Below are positions 25,088 to 33,928 of a stretch of 64,000 nucleotides of DNA, piece after piece (within the stretch, counting starts at the first letter, position 1; each line of letters opens with the position of its first letter). The DNA lies in NCBI GenBank assembly GCA_017473105.1, contig JAFUNE010000010.1, positions 50,469-114,468 of the forward strand. The letters run 5' to 3'. Both the position numbers and the translations under genes were made by a program. This stretch comes from Bacilli bacterium (GTDB taxonomy: Bacteria > Bacillota_I > Bacilli_A > RF39 > UBA660). The notes beneath the pieces are model-generated. The model had not been told where the DNA came from and searched no databases. It was given only the letters and a program-made list of their open reading frames with translations.

Positions 25088-25545
25088 CATTCTTGAAAAT
25101 TAACTAAAAAATCACGAGCATATTTTTCTTCATGAATTTCTTTAAATAATTTTTCTTGTCTTTCTTTGTATAACTTATTACTAAGATCTTTAATTTTTAA
25201 TAAACCTTCTTTATATCTCATAATATCATATTTAGACATAGCTTCATATTTATGAGTAATACGAATAATATCACTTCTACTAGCTTTAACGCATTTATAA
25301 TATGTAAGACCATCTTCATTGTCTTTTTCACAAGAACTAATAACTTCACCACTAATAACATCTTTAAAAGCAAATAATGTTTTAACAGCAAGAATTTCTA
25401 AAGGTTCATAAACACTAACAAGTTTAGCTTCTTCCATAACCTCAGGTAAATCATACTCTTCCCCTTTATAAATAACATTATCAATAACACTAGGATTACT
25501 AGATTTATTATTATTTAAATATAAAATGTAATATTCTCTTTCCAT
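25078..25545 (-). CDS. Conserved-looking hypothetical protein
   Basis: A 155-residue acidic soluble protein starting MEREYYILYLNN, with SD GGGGGAG. It has an N-terminal beta-like stretch (residues 1-60) and a C-terminal helical region rich in K and E (~100-150) ending FQEWSA. Two Cys residues (SSCEKD and YYKCVK) are present. I do not recognise the family. It is a single gene between convergent TIGR04086 and the queA-tgt operon. Confidence 0.8.
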   Translation of the reverse strand: MEREYYILYLNNNKSSNPSVIDNVIYKGEEYDLPEVMEEAKLVSVYEPLEILAVKTLFAFKDVISGEVISSCEKDNEDGLTYYKCVKASRSDIIRITHKYEAMSKYDIMRYKEGLLKIKDLSNKLYKERQEKLFKEIHEEKYARDFLVNFQEWSA

Positions 25546-25615
25546 AATCTCCCCCTAAGTATCGCATATTATAACACTTTTTAATCAAAAACACAAGTTT
25601 AATCAAATTCAAAAT

Positions 25616-25639
25616 AAAAAAAGCAAAAAATTGCTTTTT
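25616..25639 (-). terminator. Terminator after tgt
   Basis: Stem AAAAAGCAA / TTGCTTTTT with a 4-base loop and T run on the minus strand, overlapping the stop codon of tgt. Confidence 0.85.
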
Positions 25640-26756
25640 AATTTTTCTTAGTATAACGACTAACAAACTCTTCTCTAAATTCAAGTAAATCATCTTTTTC
25701 AATATGTTCTCTTATTTCTTCCATTAAATGAGTTAAGAAATATATATTATGTATAGAAATTAATCTTTGTCCAAAAGATTCACCAGCTACAATTAAATGT
25801 CTAATATATGACTTAGTATAATTTTTACAAGCATAACAATTACATCCATCTTCAATTGGTCCTAAATCTCTAATATGTTTAGCATTTCTTAAATTACATC
25901 TTCCATCATGAGTTAACGCATTTCCATGACGAGCAAGTCTTGTAGGTAAAACACAATCAAATATATCAATTCCACGAATAACTCCATCTATTAAATCAAT
26001 AGGTTCACCAACACCCATTAAATATCTAATTTTATCTTTTGGTAAATATGGAGTAGCATATTCAATCATTCTAAGTTTTGTTTCTGCATCTTCTCCTACA
26101 CTTACTCCACCAACACTATACCCATCAAAATCCATTTTAACAGTTTCTTCTGCAGAATAACGTCTTAAATCTTCAAATTCTCCACCTTGAACAATACCAA
26201 ATATAGCTTGATTCTCTCTATCTTTATGAGCATCTAAACTTCTTTTCATCCATCTAAGTGTTCTCTCTACACTATTTTTCATATATTCATGTGTAGCAGG
26301 ATATGGGGGACACTCATCAAAACTCATAATAATATCAGAATGTAACTTATTTTGAATATCTATACTTTTTTCAGGAGTAAGAAATAATTTTGAACCATCT
26401 ATATGACTCTTAAATTTAACTCCCTCTTCACTAATATCTTTTGGATTAGCAAGACTAAAAACTTGAAATCCACCACAATCAGTTAAAATTGGTCCATGAG
26501 AATAATTCATAAATTTATGAAGACCACCATTAAGATCAACTATATCTTCACCAGGTCTAAGCCATAAATGATATGTATTTGCAAGAATAACATCACTTCC
26601 AGCATCAACAAGTTCTTCAGGACTAAGCGTTTTTACTGTAGCTTGAGTACCAACTGGCATAAACATAGGAGTTTTATGTTTTCCCCATCTTGTTTCAAAC
26701 TCACCAAGTCTTCCACCACAAGAGCAAGTTTTATTTACTTTAAATTTTAAATCCAT
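25638..26756 (-). CDS. tgt: tRNA-guanine transglycosylase (Tgt)
   Basis: A 372-residue TIM-barrel enzyme that swaps G34 for preQ1 in tRNAs with GUN anticodons (queuosine pathway). Visible: TYHLWLRPG, DCGGFQVFSLA (catalytic Asp region), FGIVQGGEF, the second Asp in FDCVLPTRLARHG, and the zinc site C-x-C-x-x-C...H as CNCYACKNYTKSYIRHL. Length and motifs are standard for bacterial Tgt. Its start overlaps the stop of queA by one base, so the two are cotranscribed and probably coupled. Confidence 0.96.
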   Translation of the reverse strand: MDLKFKVNKTCSCGGRLGEFETRWGKHKTPMFMPVGTQATVKTLSPEELVDAGSDVILANTYHLWLRPGEDIVDLNGGLHKFMNYSHGPILTDCGGFQVFSLANPKDISEEGVKFKSHIDGSKLFLTPEKSIDIQNKLHSDIIMSFDECPPYPATHEYMKNSVERTLRWMKRSLDAHKDRENQAIFGIVQGGEFEDLRRYSAEETVKMDFDGYSVGGVSVGEDAETKLRMIEYATPYLPKDKIRYLMGVGEPIDLIDGVIRGIDIFDCVLPTRLARHGNALTHDGRCNLRNAKHIRDLGPIEDGCNCYACKNYTKSYIRHLIVAGESFGQRLISIHNIYFLTHLMEEIREHIEKDDLLEFREEFVSRYTKKN

Positions 26757-27802
26757 TATTTATCCTCCCTATTTGTTAAAAACATAGCATCGCCAAAACT
26801 AAAAAATCTATATTTATTATCTTGAGCATGCTTATATGCTTTTTTAATTATATCAACACTACTAAAAGCACTAACTAACATAACAAGCGTACTCTTAGGT
26901 AAATGAAAATTAGTTATTAAACAATCACATGACTTAAATTCATATGGAGGATAAATAAATATACTAGTTTCCTCACATGTACTTTTAAATTCACCATATT
27001 TACATATATTTGATTCAATTGTTCTTAAAGATGTAGTACCAACACATATAATGCGTCTATTTTCTTTTTTAGCTAAATTTAATCTAGAAGCAACATACTC
27101 ACTAATTTCATATAACTCACTATGCATATCATGATTAGTAATATCATCCTCACTAACAGGTCTAAAAGTTCCAAGACCAACATTTAAACAAACATAAAGT
27201 ATTTCCACACCCTTATTTTCAAGTTTAGAAAGTAACTCTTCTGTAAAATGAAGACCAGCAGTTGGAGCAGCACTACTACCAGCTTTTTTAGCATAAACAG
27301 TATTATATCTATCATTCTCTTCTAATTTCTCATGAATATATGGAGGAAGAGGCATAGTACCAACTCTAGCCAAATGTTCTAAAAATATTCCTTCATAAAT
27401 AAATCTAACATGAGTAATACCATTATCAAATTTCTCAATTACTTCACATTTAAACTCATCATCAAAAACTATTACAGTACCAGCTTGAACTCTTTTTTGA
27501 GGTCTTATTAAACACTCATAAACATCACTTTCAAGTTCTTTTAATAAAAACACTTCAATCTTAGCACCAGTATCTTCTTTAACACCATAAAGTCTATTTT
27601 GAAGAACTTTTGTATTATTTAAAACTAAAACGTCACCCTCTTCAAAATAATCAATAATATCATGAAACACTTCATCTTTAAGATTACCATTATTTTTATT
27701 AACTACAAGTAACTTAGAAGAATCTCTATCCTTAATTGGAACTTGAGCAATTAAAGATTCATCTAGTTCATAATCGTATGTATTAATATCTTTATAATTC
27801 AT
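26756..27802 (-). CDS. queA: tRNA preQ1(34) S-adenosylmethionine ribosyltransferase-isomerase (QueA)
   Basis: A 348-residue enzyme that converts preQ1 in tRNA to epoxyqueuosine using the ribosyl part of SAM. Typical motifs: DYELDESLIAQ-P near the N-terminus, SSKLLVV, VLVLNNTKV, GSSAAPTAGLHFT, YVCLNVGLGTFRPV, and a C-terminal CLITNFHLPKSTLVMLVSAF. The ATG at 27802 has no strong SD of its own; a strong SD lies 25-35 bases upstream in front of a 9-codon ORF that ends in an ATGA overlap with this start. queA-tgt form an operon. Confidence 0.95.
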   Translation of the reverse strand: MNYKDINTYDYELDESLIAQVPIKDRDSSKLLVVNKNNGNLKDEVFHDIIDYFEEGDVLVLNNTKVLQNRLYGVKEDTGAKIEVFLLKELESDVYECLIRPQKRVQAGTVIVFDDEFKCEVIEKFDNGITHVRFIYEGIFLEHLARVGTMPLPPYIHEKLEENDRYNTVYAKKAGSSAAPTAGLHFTEELLSKLENKGVEILYVCLNVGLGTFRPVSEDDITNHDMHSELYEISEYVASRLNLAKKENRRIICVGTTSLRTIESNICKYGEFKSTCEETSIFIYPPYEFKSCDCLITNFHLPKSTLVMLVSAFSSVDIIKKAYKHAQDNKYRFFSFGDAMFLTNREDK

Positions 27803-27828
27803 AAACCACTAGGAAAACAGCCTAGCAT
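27799..27828 (-). CDS. Possible 9-codon leader ORF coupled to queA
   Basis: ATG at 27828 encodes MLGCFPSGL and stops at a TGA that overlaps the queA ATG (ATGA). A strong SD, AAGGAAGGTG, sits 2 bases before this ATG. The ORF contains a small hairpin, CTAGG / CCTAG. Translation would start on the mini-ORF and re-initiate on queA. It may simply be a distant SD, with the ATG incidental. Confidence 0.35.
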   Translation of the reverse strand: MLGCFPSGL

Positions 27829-27864
27829 TCACCTTCCTTTTCCAATAGATTATAACATAACATC

Positions 27865-27895
27865 AAAAAAAATAATAGATAATCTATCTACTATT
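27865..27895 (-). terminator. Terminator after the 27884 gene
   Basis: 11-bp stem AATAGTAGATA / TATCTATTATT (one G-T pair) with a 3-base loop and a T run on the minus strand. Confidence 0.85.
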
Positions 27896-30343
27896 TTTCA
27901 CACTACGTAAATTTAAATCATTAATATACATATCAAATAACCCTAACATTTCATCTTTACTAAATGAAAAATTATAAACACCATTACTTAGCATATTATA
28001 ATAATCTAAAACATCTCTAAAACATATTAAATGTTCATCATTAAAATCTGTAGAAATGCTTTTTCTTTCACCATGAATAGTATCTCCAGCCCATATATCA
28101 GCATAACCAGGACCAATATCTAAATACACTTCATTAATAGTTGTATTCAAGTCATAATCTTTAATATAAATATTAAAAGGATAATGAACCCATACAACAT
28201 CATTATTAATGTCATATGTAAGAAAACTATATCTTTCACTACAAGATTTATTTAAATTACTTCCACCAACTTGTCTTTTTAAATAATCATCATTTAAATA
28301 ATCACTTAATTCAATAGATGTAATATTTTTATTTATATCTAAAATACTAAATCTAGTAAAACTAACAGGATATTCAAAAACAGCTCCTTCTTGTTTATAA
28401 ATATATTCCTTTTTTCCATTATTTAGTGTATATAAAGAAAAAGTATTTTTACCATCGCTAGTATTTCCTATATCCAAAATAACATCATCTAAATATGCAC
28501 TACATAAATTTTCTCCGTTAAATAAAAATTCAGTTTTTTTATAATCATGATCAAATAAATTAAACTGTTTTTGCCAAAAAACTTCATCTAAAACAATCTC
28601 ATTTGTTCCTAAAGAACCAACTATAGAAGTCAAAAATTTAAAATTAGATTCTTTTACCATCTTTTCACTATTTTCTTTCATATCACTTTTATCTAAAAGA
28701 ATAACTCTTCCTTCACTATCAATTGAAACAAACTTGCTTTTACCATATACACGATCTTTTTCATTTAATAAAACAATAGGAACTAACTTATCATCTTTAC
28801 TAATACAATATCCACTAACAAAAACACCATCATATTTAGAAATTAAATTATTTAAATCTTTTTCATCTAAAACTTTACTTCTTTCAATTCCATTTTTATA
28901 TAAAAAATCATTATATATATTTAACATATCAAAGAAAAAACATTTAATTTCATTATTATCATTATATTCAACTTTGAAATAAATTTCATCTTTAAAATAA
29001 TCGCGAAATGCAGAATATAAATCATTTTTATCTAATTGAACTCTATCAGAATTTAAATAATTTCTAAATCCACTTTTAATACCATTTAATTTATCAATCA
29101 TATTAGTTAAATAATTAACATCATCAATTATTAATTCACTATCAACATAACGTGAACGCAAAACAGTATTATATCTATCTAAATATTTTTGTAGAAATTC
29201 ACAGTTATTAGAATCAAATAATCTAATAAATTTATTAAAAGAATAATAAATATCATCTTCATAATCAATAGACAATATACATATATCAAATAATTCATTT
29301 ACAAATTCTTCATTATCTTCAAATTTAAAATTACCACTACGAATATTCAAAACATTTGTCATTCCATTAGTAACATTAACAATATAATCAATATCTACTT
29401 GAGGATATTTTTCTTTAAGTAAATTAATTAATTTTGATATTCCTTCTTGTTCATAATCATAATAATCATAATCAACAAACGACATAAGATAATTTAATAC
29501 AGACATTTCATTAAAATAAGAACTAGTATTCACTAAACCATTAATAAGGTAATTTGTCATTGCTTCATCTAAAGATTTTCCATTATATTCTGATCTGATT
29601 TTTGGAAGAGGTACACCTGATTCTACCCAATGATGAGCCGAGTGCATAAATTCATGTGTAATAACTTCCTCTTTTATTGAATGCGTTTTACCAAATAGAA
29701 TAGAATTAGTTAAAGGAAAATATAAACCAGCAACATTTCCTAGAAGAAAAATATCATCAACTACATTTATAGAAATATCTTTCATATTTTCATTAAAAAT
29801 TCTTAAATCAGCATCTGGATATTTATTAAAAAGATATTTAGCTAAATCTATAGCATATTGTTTATAATAACTATCAATTTTATCATTATTATTTATAGTA
29901 TCAATAATTTCATCAAGCGAAACTTTTTCACCTAAAAATTCACTTGCTTCACAAACTTTATCTATATTTTTACCTTTAACAGTAGCCATTTTTAAAAATA
30001 TGTCACCATTTTTGTAATCTAATGTTAAATAAGCACTCAAAAAATAACTAGTTATAATACCAATAAGATGAAAAGAAACAACAAAAGTTAAAACTTCTTC
30101 AGTGCAATATCTAAAAATATTCTTTAATTTTAATTTCTCCTTCATCTTAGAATAATATTTTTTTATATCATTAAAAAAAGAAGAATTAGTTTCACACAAA
30201 GCCTTAAATAAACATAAATAATCTTCATACGAAAGATATTTATATTTTCCATTAGTTACATTAGAAAACATATTTCTTTTATATCGATCTACAAAAGAAT
30301 CAAAAAAAATATTATTATTTTTTAAATCAAAATTTTCCTTCAT
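27884..30343 (-). CDS. Membrane-bound zinc-metallopeptidase-like protein, copy 1
   Basis: An 819-residue protein with a charged N-terminal region, one strong membrane segment (~84-106, LTFVVSFHLIGIITSYFLSAY), and a peptidase-like part with THEFMHSAHHW (~230, HExxH) followed ~25 residues later by SLDEAMTN, a plausible third zinc ligand as in gluzincins. The remaining ~550 residues have no recognised domain. It is homologous along its whole length to the next gene. The end, INDLNLRSVKNSR, resembles the basic tails of the 1-12 kb block. It has its own promoter and terminator. Substrate unknown. Confidence 0.8.
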   Translation of the reverse strand: MKENFDLKNNNIFFDSFVDRYKRNMFSNVTNGKYKYLSYEDYLCLFKALCETNSSFFNDIKKYYSKMKEKLKLKNIFRYCTEEVLTFVVSFHLIGIITSYFLSAYLTLDYKNGDIFLKMATVKGKNIDKVCEASEFLGEKVSLDEIIDTINNNDKIDSYYKQYAIDLAKYLFNKYPDADLRIFNENMKDISINVVDDIFLLGNVAGLYFPLTNSILFGKTHSIKEEVITHEFMHSAHHWVESGVPLPKIRSEYNGKSLDEAMTNYLINGLVNTSSYFNEMSVLNYLMSFVDYDYYDYEQEGISKLINLLKEKYPQVDIDYIVNVTNGMTNVLNIRSGNFKFEDNEEFVNELFDICILSIDYEDDIYYSFNKFIRLFDSNNCEFLQKYLDRYNTVLRSRYVDSELIIDDVNYLTNMIDKLNGIKSGFRNYLNSDRVQLDKNDLYSAFRDYFKDEIYFKVEYNDNNEIKCFFFDMLNIYNDFLYKNGIERSKVLDEKDLNNLISKYDGVFVSGYCISKDDKLVPIVLLNEKDRVYGKSKFVSIDSEGRVILLDKSDMKENSEKMVKESNFKFLTSIVGSLGTNEIVLDEVFWQKQFNLFDHDYKKTEFLFNGENLCSAYLDDVILDIGNTSDGKNTFSLYTLNNGKKEYIYKQEGAVFEYPVSFTRFSILDINKNITSIELSDYLNDDYLKRQVGGSNLNKSCSERYSFLTYDINNDVVWVHYPFNIYIKDYDLNTTINEVYLDIGPGYADIWAGDTIHGERKSISTDFNDEHLICFRDVLDYYNMLSNGVYNFSFSKDEMLGLFDMYINDLNLRSVKNSR

Positions 30344-30380
30344 ACAACCCCCAAAAAATAAAAAGCATGCATATTATAAC

Positions 30381-30407
30381 AAAAAAAATAGTAAAAATAA
30401 ACTATTA
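30381..30407 (-). terminator. Terminator after the 30405 gene
   Basis: Stem AATAGT / ACTATT with an 8-base loop followed by eight T on the minus strand. Confidence 0.75.
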
Positions 30408-32909
30408 TTTACTTCTACTATTTCTTGCATTATTTAAATAAATATCATTAACATACATACTATAAAGTTCCAATATTTGATTTTTAGATAAAGAAAAATT
30501 ATGAGTTTTTCCATCTAAATATCCAAAATGATTAAATACTGTTTCTAAATAAATTGTTTCCCTTGTCTCAATATCTGTTGAAATATGACTTTTTGCGCTA
30601 TCAATTATACCATCACACCATATATCGGCATATCCAGGACCAATATCTAGCATAACTCTATTTAAAGTAGTTTCAAATTCCAAATCTTCGATATACACAT
30701 AACATGGTTCATGCACTAAAACAACATCATCTTCTTTATTATATGTAAGAAAATCATAATATATACTACAAGTTTCAGTTAAATTATGACCTGCAACCCT
30801 TTGTTTTAAATAATCAAAATTAAAATAGCGACTTAATTCTAAAGAAGTCATATCCACATCTTTATAAGGATCATCACCCATAAACTTTACAAATTCTACA
30901 CTTTGTTCGAAAATGGCACCATCTTCTTTATAAATATACTTTTTTTCACCGTTTTCAAGAAAATACAAAGAAAAAGTATTATCACCATTATTTTTTTGAC
31001 CTATCTCAAGCATAACATCAAATAAATATCCTTCACCTACTTTAATACCATCTAATAAAAAATCCATTTTTTTATATTCATTATTATATATATCAAAATG
31101 TTCTTGCCAAAAAGTTTCTTTATAAGTAACATCATTTCTATATAAATTAGCAAATAAAGAGGTCATAAAATAATAATTAGATTCATCTGGATAATCACGA
31201 TAACTAAATATCATATCTTCCTTATCAAGTAAAATTATTCTACCATCATCATCCATAGAAGCAATCTTACTTTCCCCATATACTCTATCTCTAACAGGTA
31301 ATTCAATAACCGGATGCAAAACATCATTTTTATCTATATCATATCCTAAAATAGAAATATTATTAAATCTACTTATTTTATTGGCAGCTTCCTCTCTTGT
31401 AATGACATCACTTCTATTAAAACCATTACGATATAGAAAATCATTATAAATATCCAACATATCAAAATAAAATAATTTAACTTCCTCGATATTAGTATAT
31501 CTTCTATACGGAGTACCACCATAAATTAAATAAGAATTAAAAGTATCATATAAATCATTTTTATCAATATCATCCCTAGTCTTATTTGTTAAATATTGTT
31601 TAAAATTGCTTTTAAATGATTCAAAATCTAAAATCATACTAGAAAAATTATTAACATCATTTATAATTAATTCATCATCAATACCATTTAAACGAAGAAT
31701 ATCATTATATTCTTCTAAATATTTTGATAATATTTCACCACTCTTTTCAATATCAAAAAGTTTCATATAATTAATAAAAGGATGATAAATATTATTACTT
31801 TCAAAATCAATTGATAAAATAGTTAAATTAAATAATTGATTTAAAAAATCTTCATTACTTTCTATTTTTAAATTATTATCCAAATATCTACTCGAATTAG
31901 TCATAGCATCTGAAACATCTATTATATAATCAATATCAACTTGAGGAAACTTTTGTTTTAACATATCAATTAATTTTGCAATTCCTTCTCGTTCATAATC
32001 ATAATAACTATAATCAACAAAAGACATCAAATAAGATAGAATTTTCATTTCTCTTTTATATGTTTTTGTATCATACATCCCACTAATCACAACATTAGTC
32101 ATTGCTTCATCCAATGAAAAACCAGCAAATTCACTTCTAACCTTTGGAAAACCGACTTCATCCTCTATCCAATGATGAAATGAATGTGCAAATTCATGAG
32201 TAATTGTCATACCATTTTCACGATAACTTTCTCTTAATTCTATTTCATTTATAATGCTATTATATGAACCAGCAATATTTTTACTCATTTTTTCATCTTT
32301 TCTGACATCTACATAAATATTTTTCATATTATCATTAAATATTCTTAAATCAGCATCAGGATATTTATTAGAAATGAATTGAACAAAATTAATAGCATAT
32401 TGTTTATAATAATCATTAAGTTTTTCATTACCATTTATAGTATTAATAACTTCTTCTACTGTAACACTACTACCTAAGATACCATCAAGTTGATTAGTAT
32501 GATTAATAACAGTTCCACTAACAGGAACCTTTTTTATATTCAACTCATGATCCTTATATTCTAATGTCAAATAACTACTAGAAGTATAGCCAGTAATTAA
32601 AGCAGCAATAGGAAAAGCCATACAAATAGTTGAAAGACTACCTATATAAATTCTTACAAACTCCTTTAATTTATATCCTTTTGGTTTATGATGAATAGGT
32701 AACCTTTCACCGTCATACACTATAAATGGATTTCTTTGGTTATAAGCACGATAAAGAACAATAAAGTCATCAAACAAAGGATAAATATATTTACCATCAT
32801 TATTTATTTCAAGAAAAGTTTTTCTCCTATATTGATCACTAAAAACATCAAATTTCTTATTATTATATTCTATTCTAAATAACTTTTTAAAAACAAATTT
32901 ATCATTCAT
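30405..32909 (-). CDS. Membrane-bound zinc-metallopeptidase-like protein, copy 2
   Basis: An 834-residue paralogue of the 27884 gene, with a membrane segment at ~92-118 (STICMAFPIAALITGY), TITHEFAHSFHHW near ~237, then SEFAGFSLDEAMTN with the possible Glu ligand. The conserved block NKYPDADLRIFN precedes the protease motif in both copies, and DIGPGYADIW is shared near the C-terminus. It ends VNDIYLNNARNSRSK, again a basic tail. The two copies are tandem but each has its own terminator. I do not recognise the family beyond the zinc motif. Confidence 0.8.
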   Translation of the reverse strand: MNDKFVFKKLFRIEYNNKKFDVFSDQYRRKTFLEINNDGKYIYPLFDDFIVLYRAYNQRNPFIVYDGERLPIHHKPKGYKLKEFVRIYIGSLSTICMAFPIAALITGYTSSSYLTLEYKDHELNIKKVPVSGTVINHTNQLDGILGSSVTVEEVINTINGNEKLNDYYKQYAINFVQFISNKYPDADLRIFNDNMKNIYVDVRKDEKMSKNIAGSYNSIINEIELRESYRENGMTITHEFAHSFHHWIEDEVGFPKVRSEFAGFSLDEAMTNVVISGMYDTKTYKREMKILSYLMSFVDYSYYDYEREGIAKLIDMLKQKFPQVDIDYIIDVSDAMTNSSRYLDNNLKIESNEDFLNQLFNLTILSIDFESNNIYHPFINYMKLFDIEKSGEILSKYLEEYNDILRLNGIDDELIINDVNNFSSMILDFESFKSNFKQYLTNKTRDDIDKNDLYDTFNSYLIYGGTPYRRYTNIEEVKLFYFDMLDIYNDFLYRNGFNRSDVITREEAANKISRFNNISILGYDIDKNDVLHPVIELPVRDRVYGESKIASMDDDGRIILLDKEDMIFSYRDYPDESNYYFMTSLFANLYRNDVTYKETFWQEHFDIYNNEYKKMDFLLDGIKVGEGYLFDVMLEIGQKNNGDNTFSLYFLENGEKKYIYKEDGAIFEQSVEFVKFMGDDPYKDVDMTSLELSRYFNFDYLKQRVAGHNLTETCSIYYDFLTYNKEDDVVLVHEPCYVYIEDLEFETTLNRVMLDIGPGYADIWCDGIIDSAKSHISTDIETRETIYLETVFNHFGYLDGKTHNFSLSKNQILELYSMYVNDIYLNNARNSRSK

Positions 32910-32937
32910 ATAATCACTCTCTATAATACATTATATC

Positions 32938-32964
32938 AAAAAAAATAGTTTAAATAAACTATTT
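32938..32964 (-). terminator. Terminator after trxA
   Basis: 10-bp stem AAATAGTTTA / TAAACTATTT with a 2-base centre and a T run on the minus strand. Confidence 0.8.
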
Positions 32965-33255
32965 TAAACTATTTATTACTTCAAGAAGTTCTTCTTCATC
33001 TCTAAATCCAATTAACTCTTCCTTCTTTTCTCCATCTTTAAAGAAAATTAATGTAGGAACACTCATAATTCTATATTCAAAAGCTAATTTCTCAAATTTA
33101 TCAATATCAACTTTTATAACATTAATTTTATCTTCCAAATTTTCTAAAACTGGAGTTAACATTTTACAAGGACCACACCATTCAGCATAAAAATCAACTA
33201 AATGTGTTCCTTCCTTAATAAGTTCATCTAAATTATTTTTTTCTAAATATATCAT
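32959..33255 (-). CDS. trxA: Thioredoxin
   Basis: A 98-residue cytoplasmic thioredoxin with active site AEWCGPCK (~24-31), the KVDIDK strand, the cis-Pro motif SVPTLIFF and GFRDEEEL at the C-terminus. Slightly shorter than typical TrxA (~105) but complete. Its start overlaps the stop of cvpA by 4 bases. The pairing with CvpA is seen in some Firmicutes; no functional link is established. Confidence 0.93.
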   Translation of the reverse strand: MIYLEKNNLDELIKEGTHLVDFYAEWCGPCKMLTPVLENLEDKINVIKVDIDKFEKLAFEYRIMSVPTLIFFKDGEKKEELIGFRDEEELLEVINSLK

Positions 33256-33920
33256 TTTACCTTTCCTTTCTCTTTTAAAACATCAATATTTTCTTTTGTA
33301 ATAATATTATATTTCAAAAATATATCTATTGTTTGTTGATTAAAATCTACTTCTTCATCTTTATATGAATTAACAATCTTTTCAATCTCATCAAATACAA
33401 ATCTAAAATCTTCAACAGCAGTACTCAAAAATGGAGTTTTATTCACTATCACAGGAGTAAATTTACTCTCTTCCATTCCACTTACTTTTAAAAAAGGTTG
33501 ACTGGCTACAAATAATATTACAAATACAATAACATAACTTTCAATAGCACCAACAATCATACCACCTATTTTAGAAAAGAATCCCAATATAATTGTAGCT
33601 TTCAATATTTTTTCAATTAAACCAGAAATCCTAATTAAAATTCTTAGAACAACATACAAAATACTAAATACTATTAAAAATGCAATGGATTCATATATTA
33701 ATATATTAAGAACACTCATTCCCTTAAATATTCCATCAAAATTAAAGAATGGTAAATTTTTATAGAAAAAATTTGAAACAGGTATTCTAATATAAAATGA
33801 TAAAACTAAAACAACAATAAGTCCAACTAATAAAACACCTTGTTTAATTAAACCTCTTTTAAATCCAGCAAGAGCACCTATTAATAAAAATATGATAATT
33901 AATGCATCAAGTATATTCAT
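33252..33920 (-). CDS. CvpA family membrane protein
   Basis: A 222-residue protein with four predicted helices in the first ~150 residues, starting MNILDALIIIFLLIGALAG, then FKRG, as in the CvpA/colicin V production family. The C-terminal ~60 residues are acidic and soluble. Family members affect envelope processes, but a precise role is unknown. Coupled to trxA; 8 bases after the DUF6273-like gene at 33929, so all three are probably one operon. Confidence 0.88.
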   Translation of the reverse strand: MNILDALIIIFLLIGALAGFKRGLIKQGVLLVGLIVVLVLSFYIRIPVSNFFYKNLPFFNFDGIFKGMSVLNILIYESIAFLIVFSILYVVLRILIRISGLIEKILKATIILGFFSKIGGMIVGAIESYVIVFVILFVASQPFLKVSGMEESKFTPVIVNKTPFLSTAVEDFRFVFDEIEKIVNSYKDEEVDFNQQTIDIFLKYNIITKENIDVLKEKGKVK

Positions 33921-33928
33921 AAAACCTC

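Noticed and set aside
27799..27860. preQ1 riboswitch in front of queA
   Set aside because: The short leader lacks the C-rich loop and A-rich tail of preQ1-I aptamers; only a small hairpin and a mini-ORF are visible.
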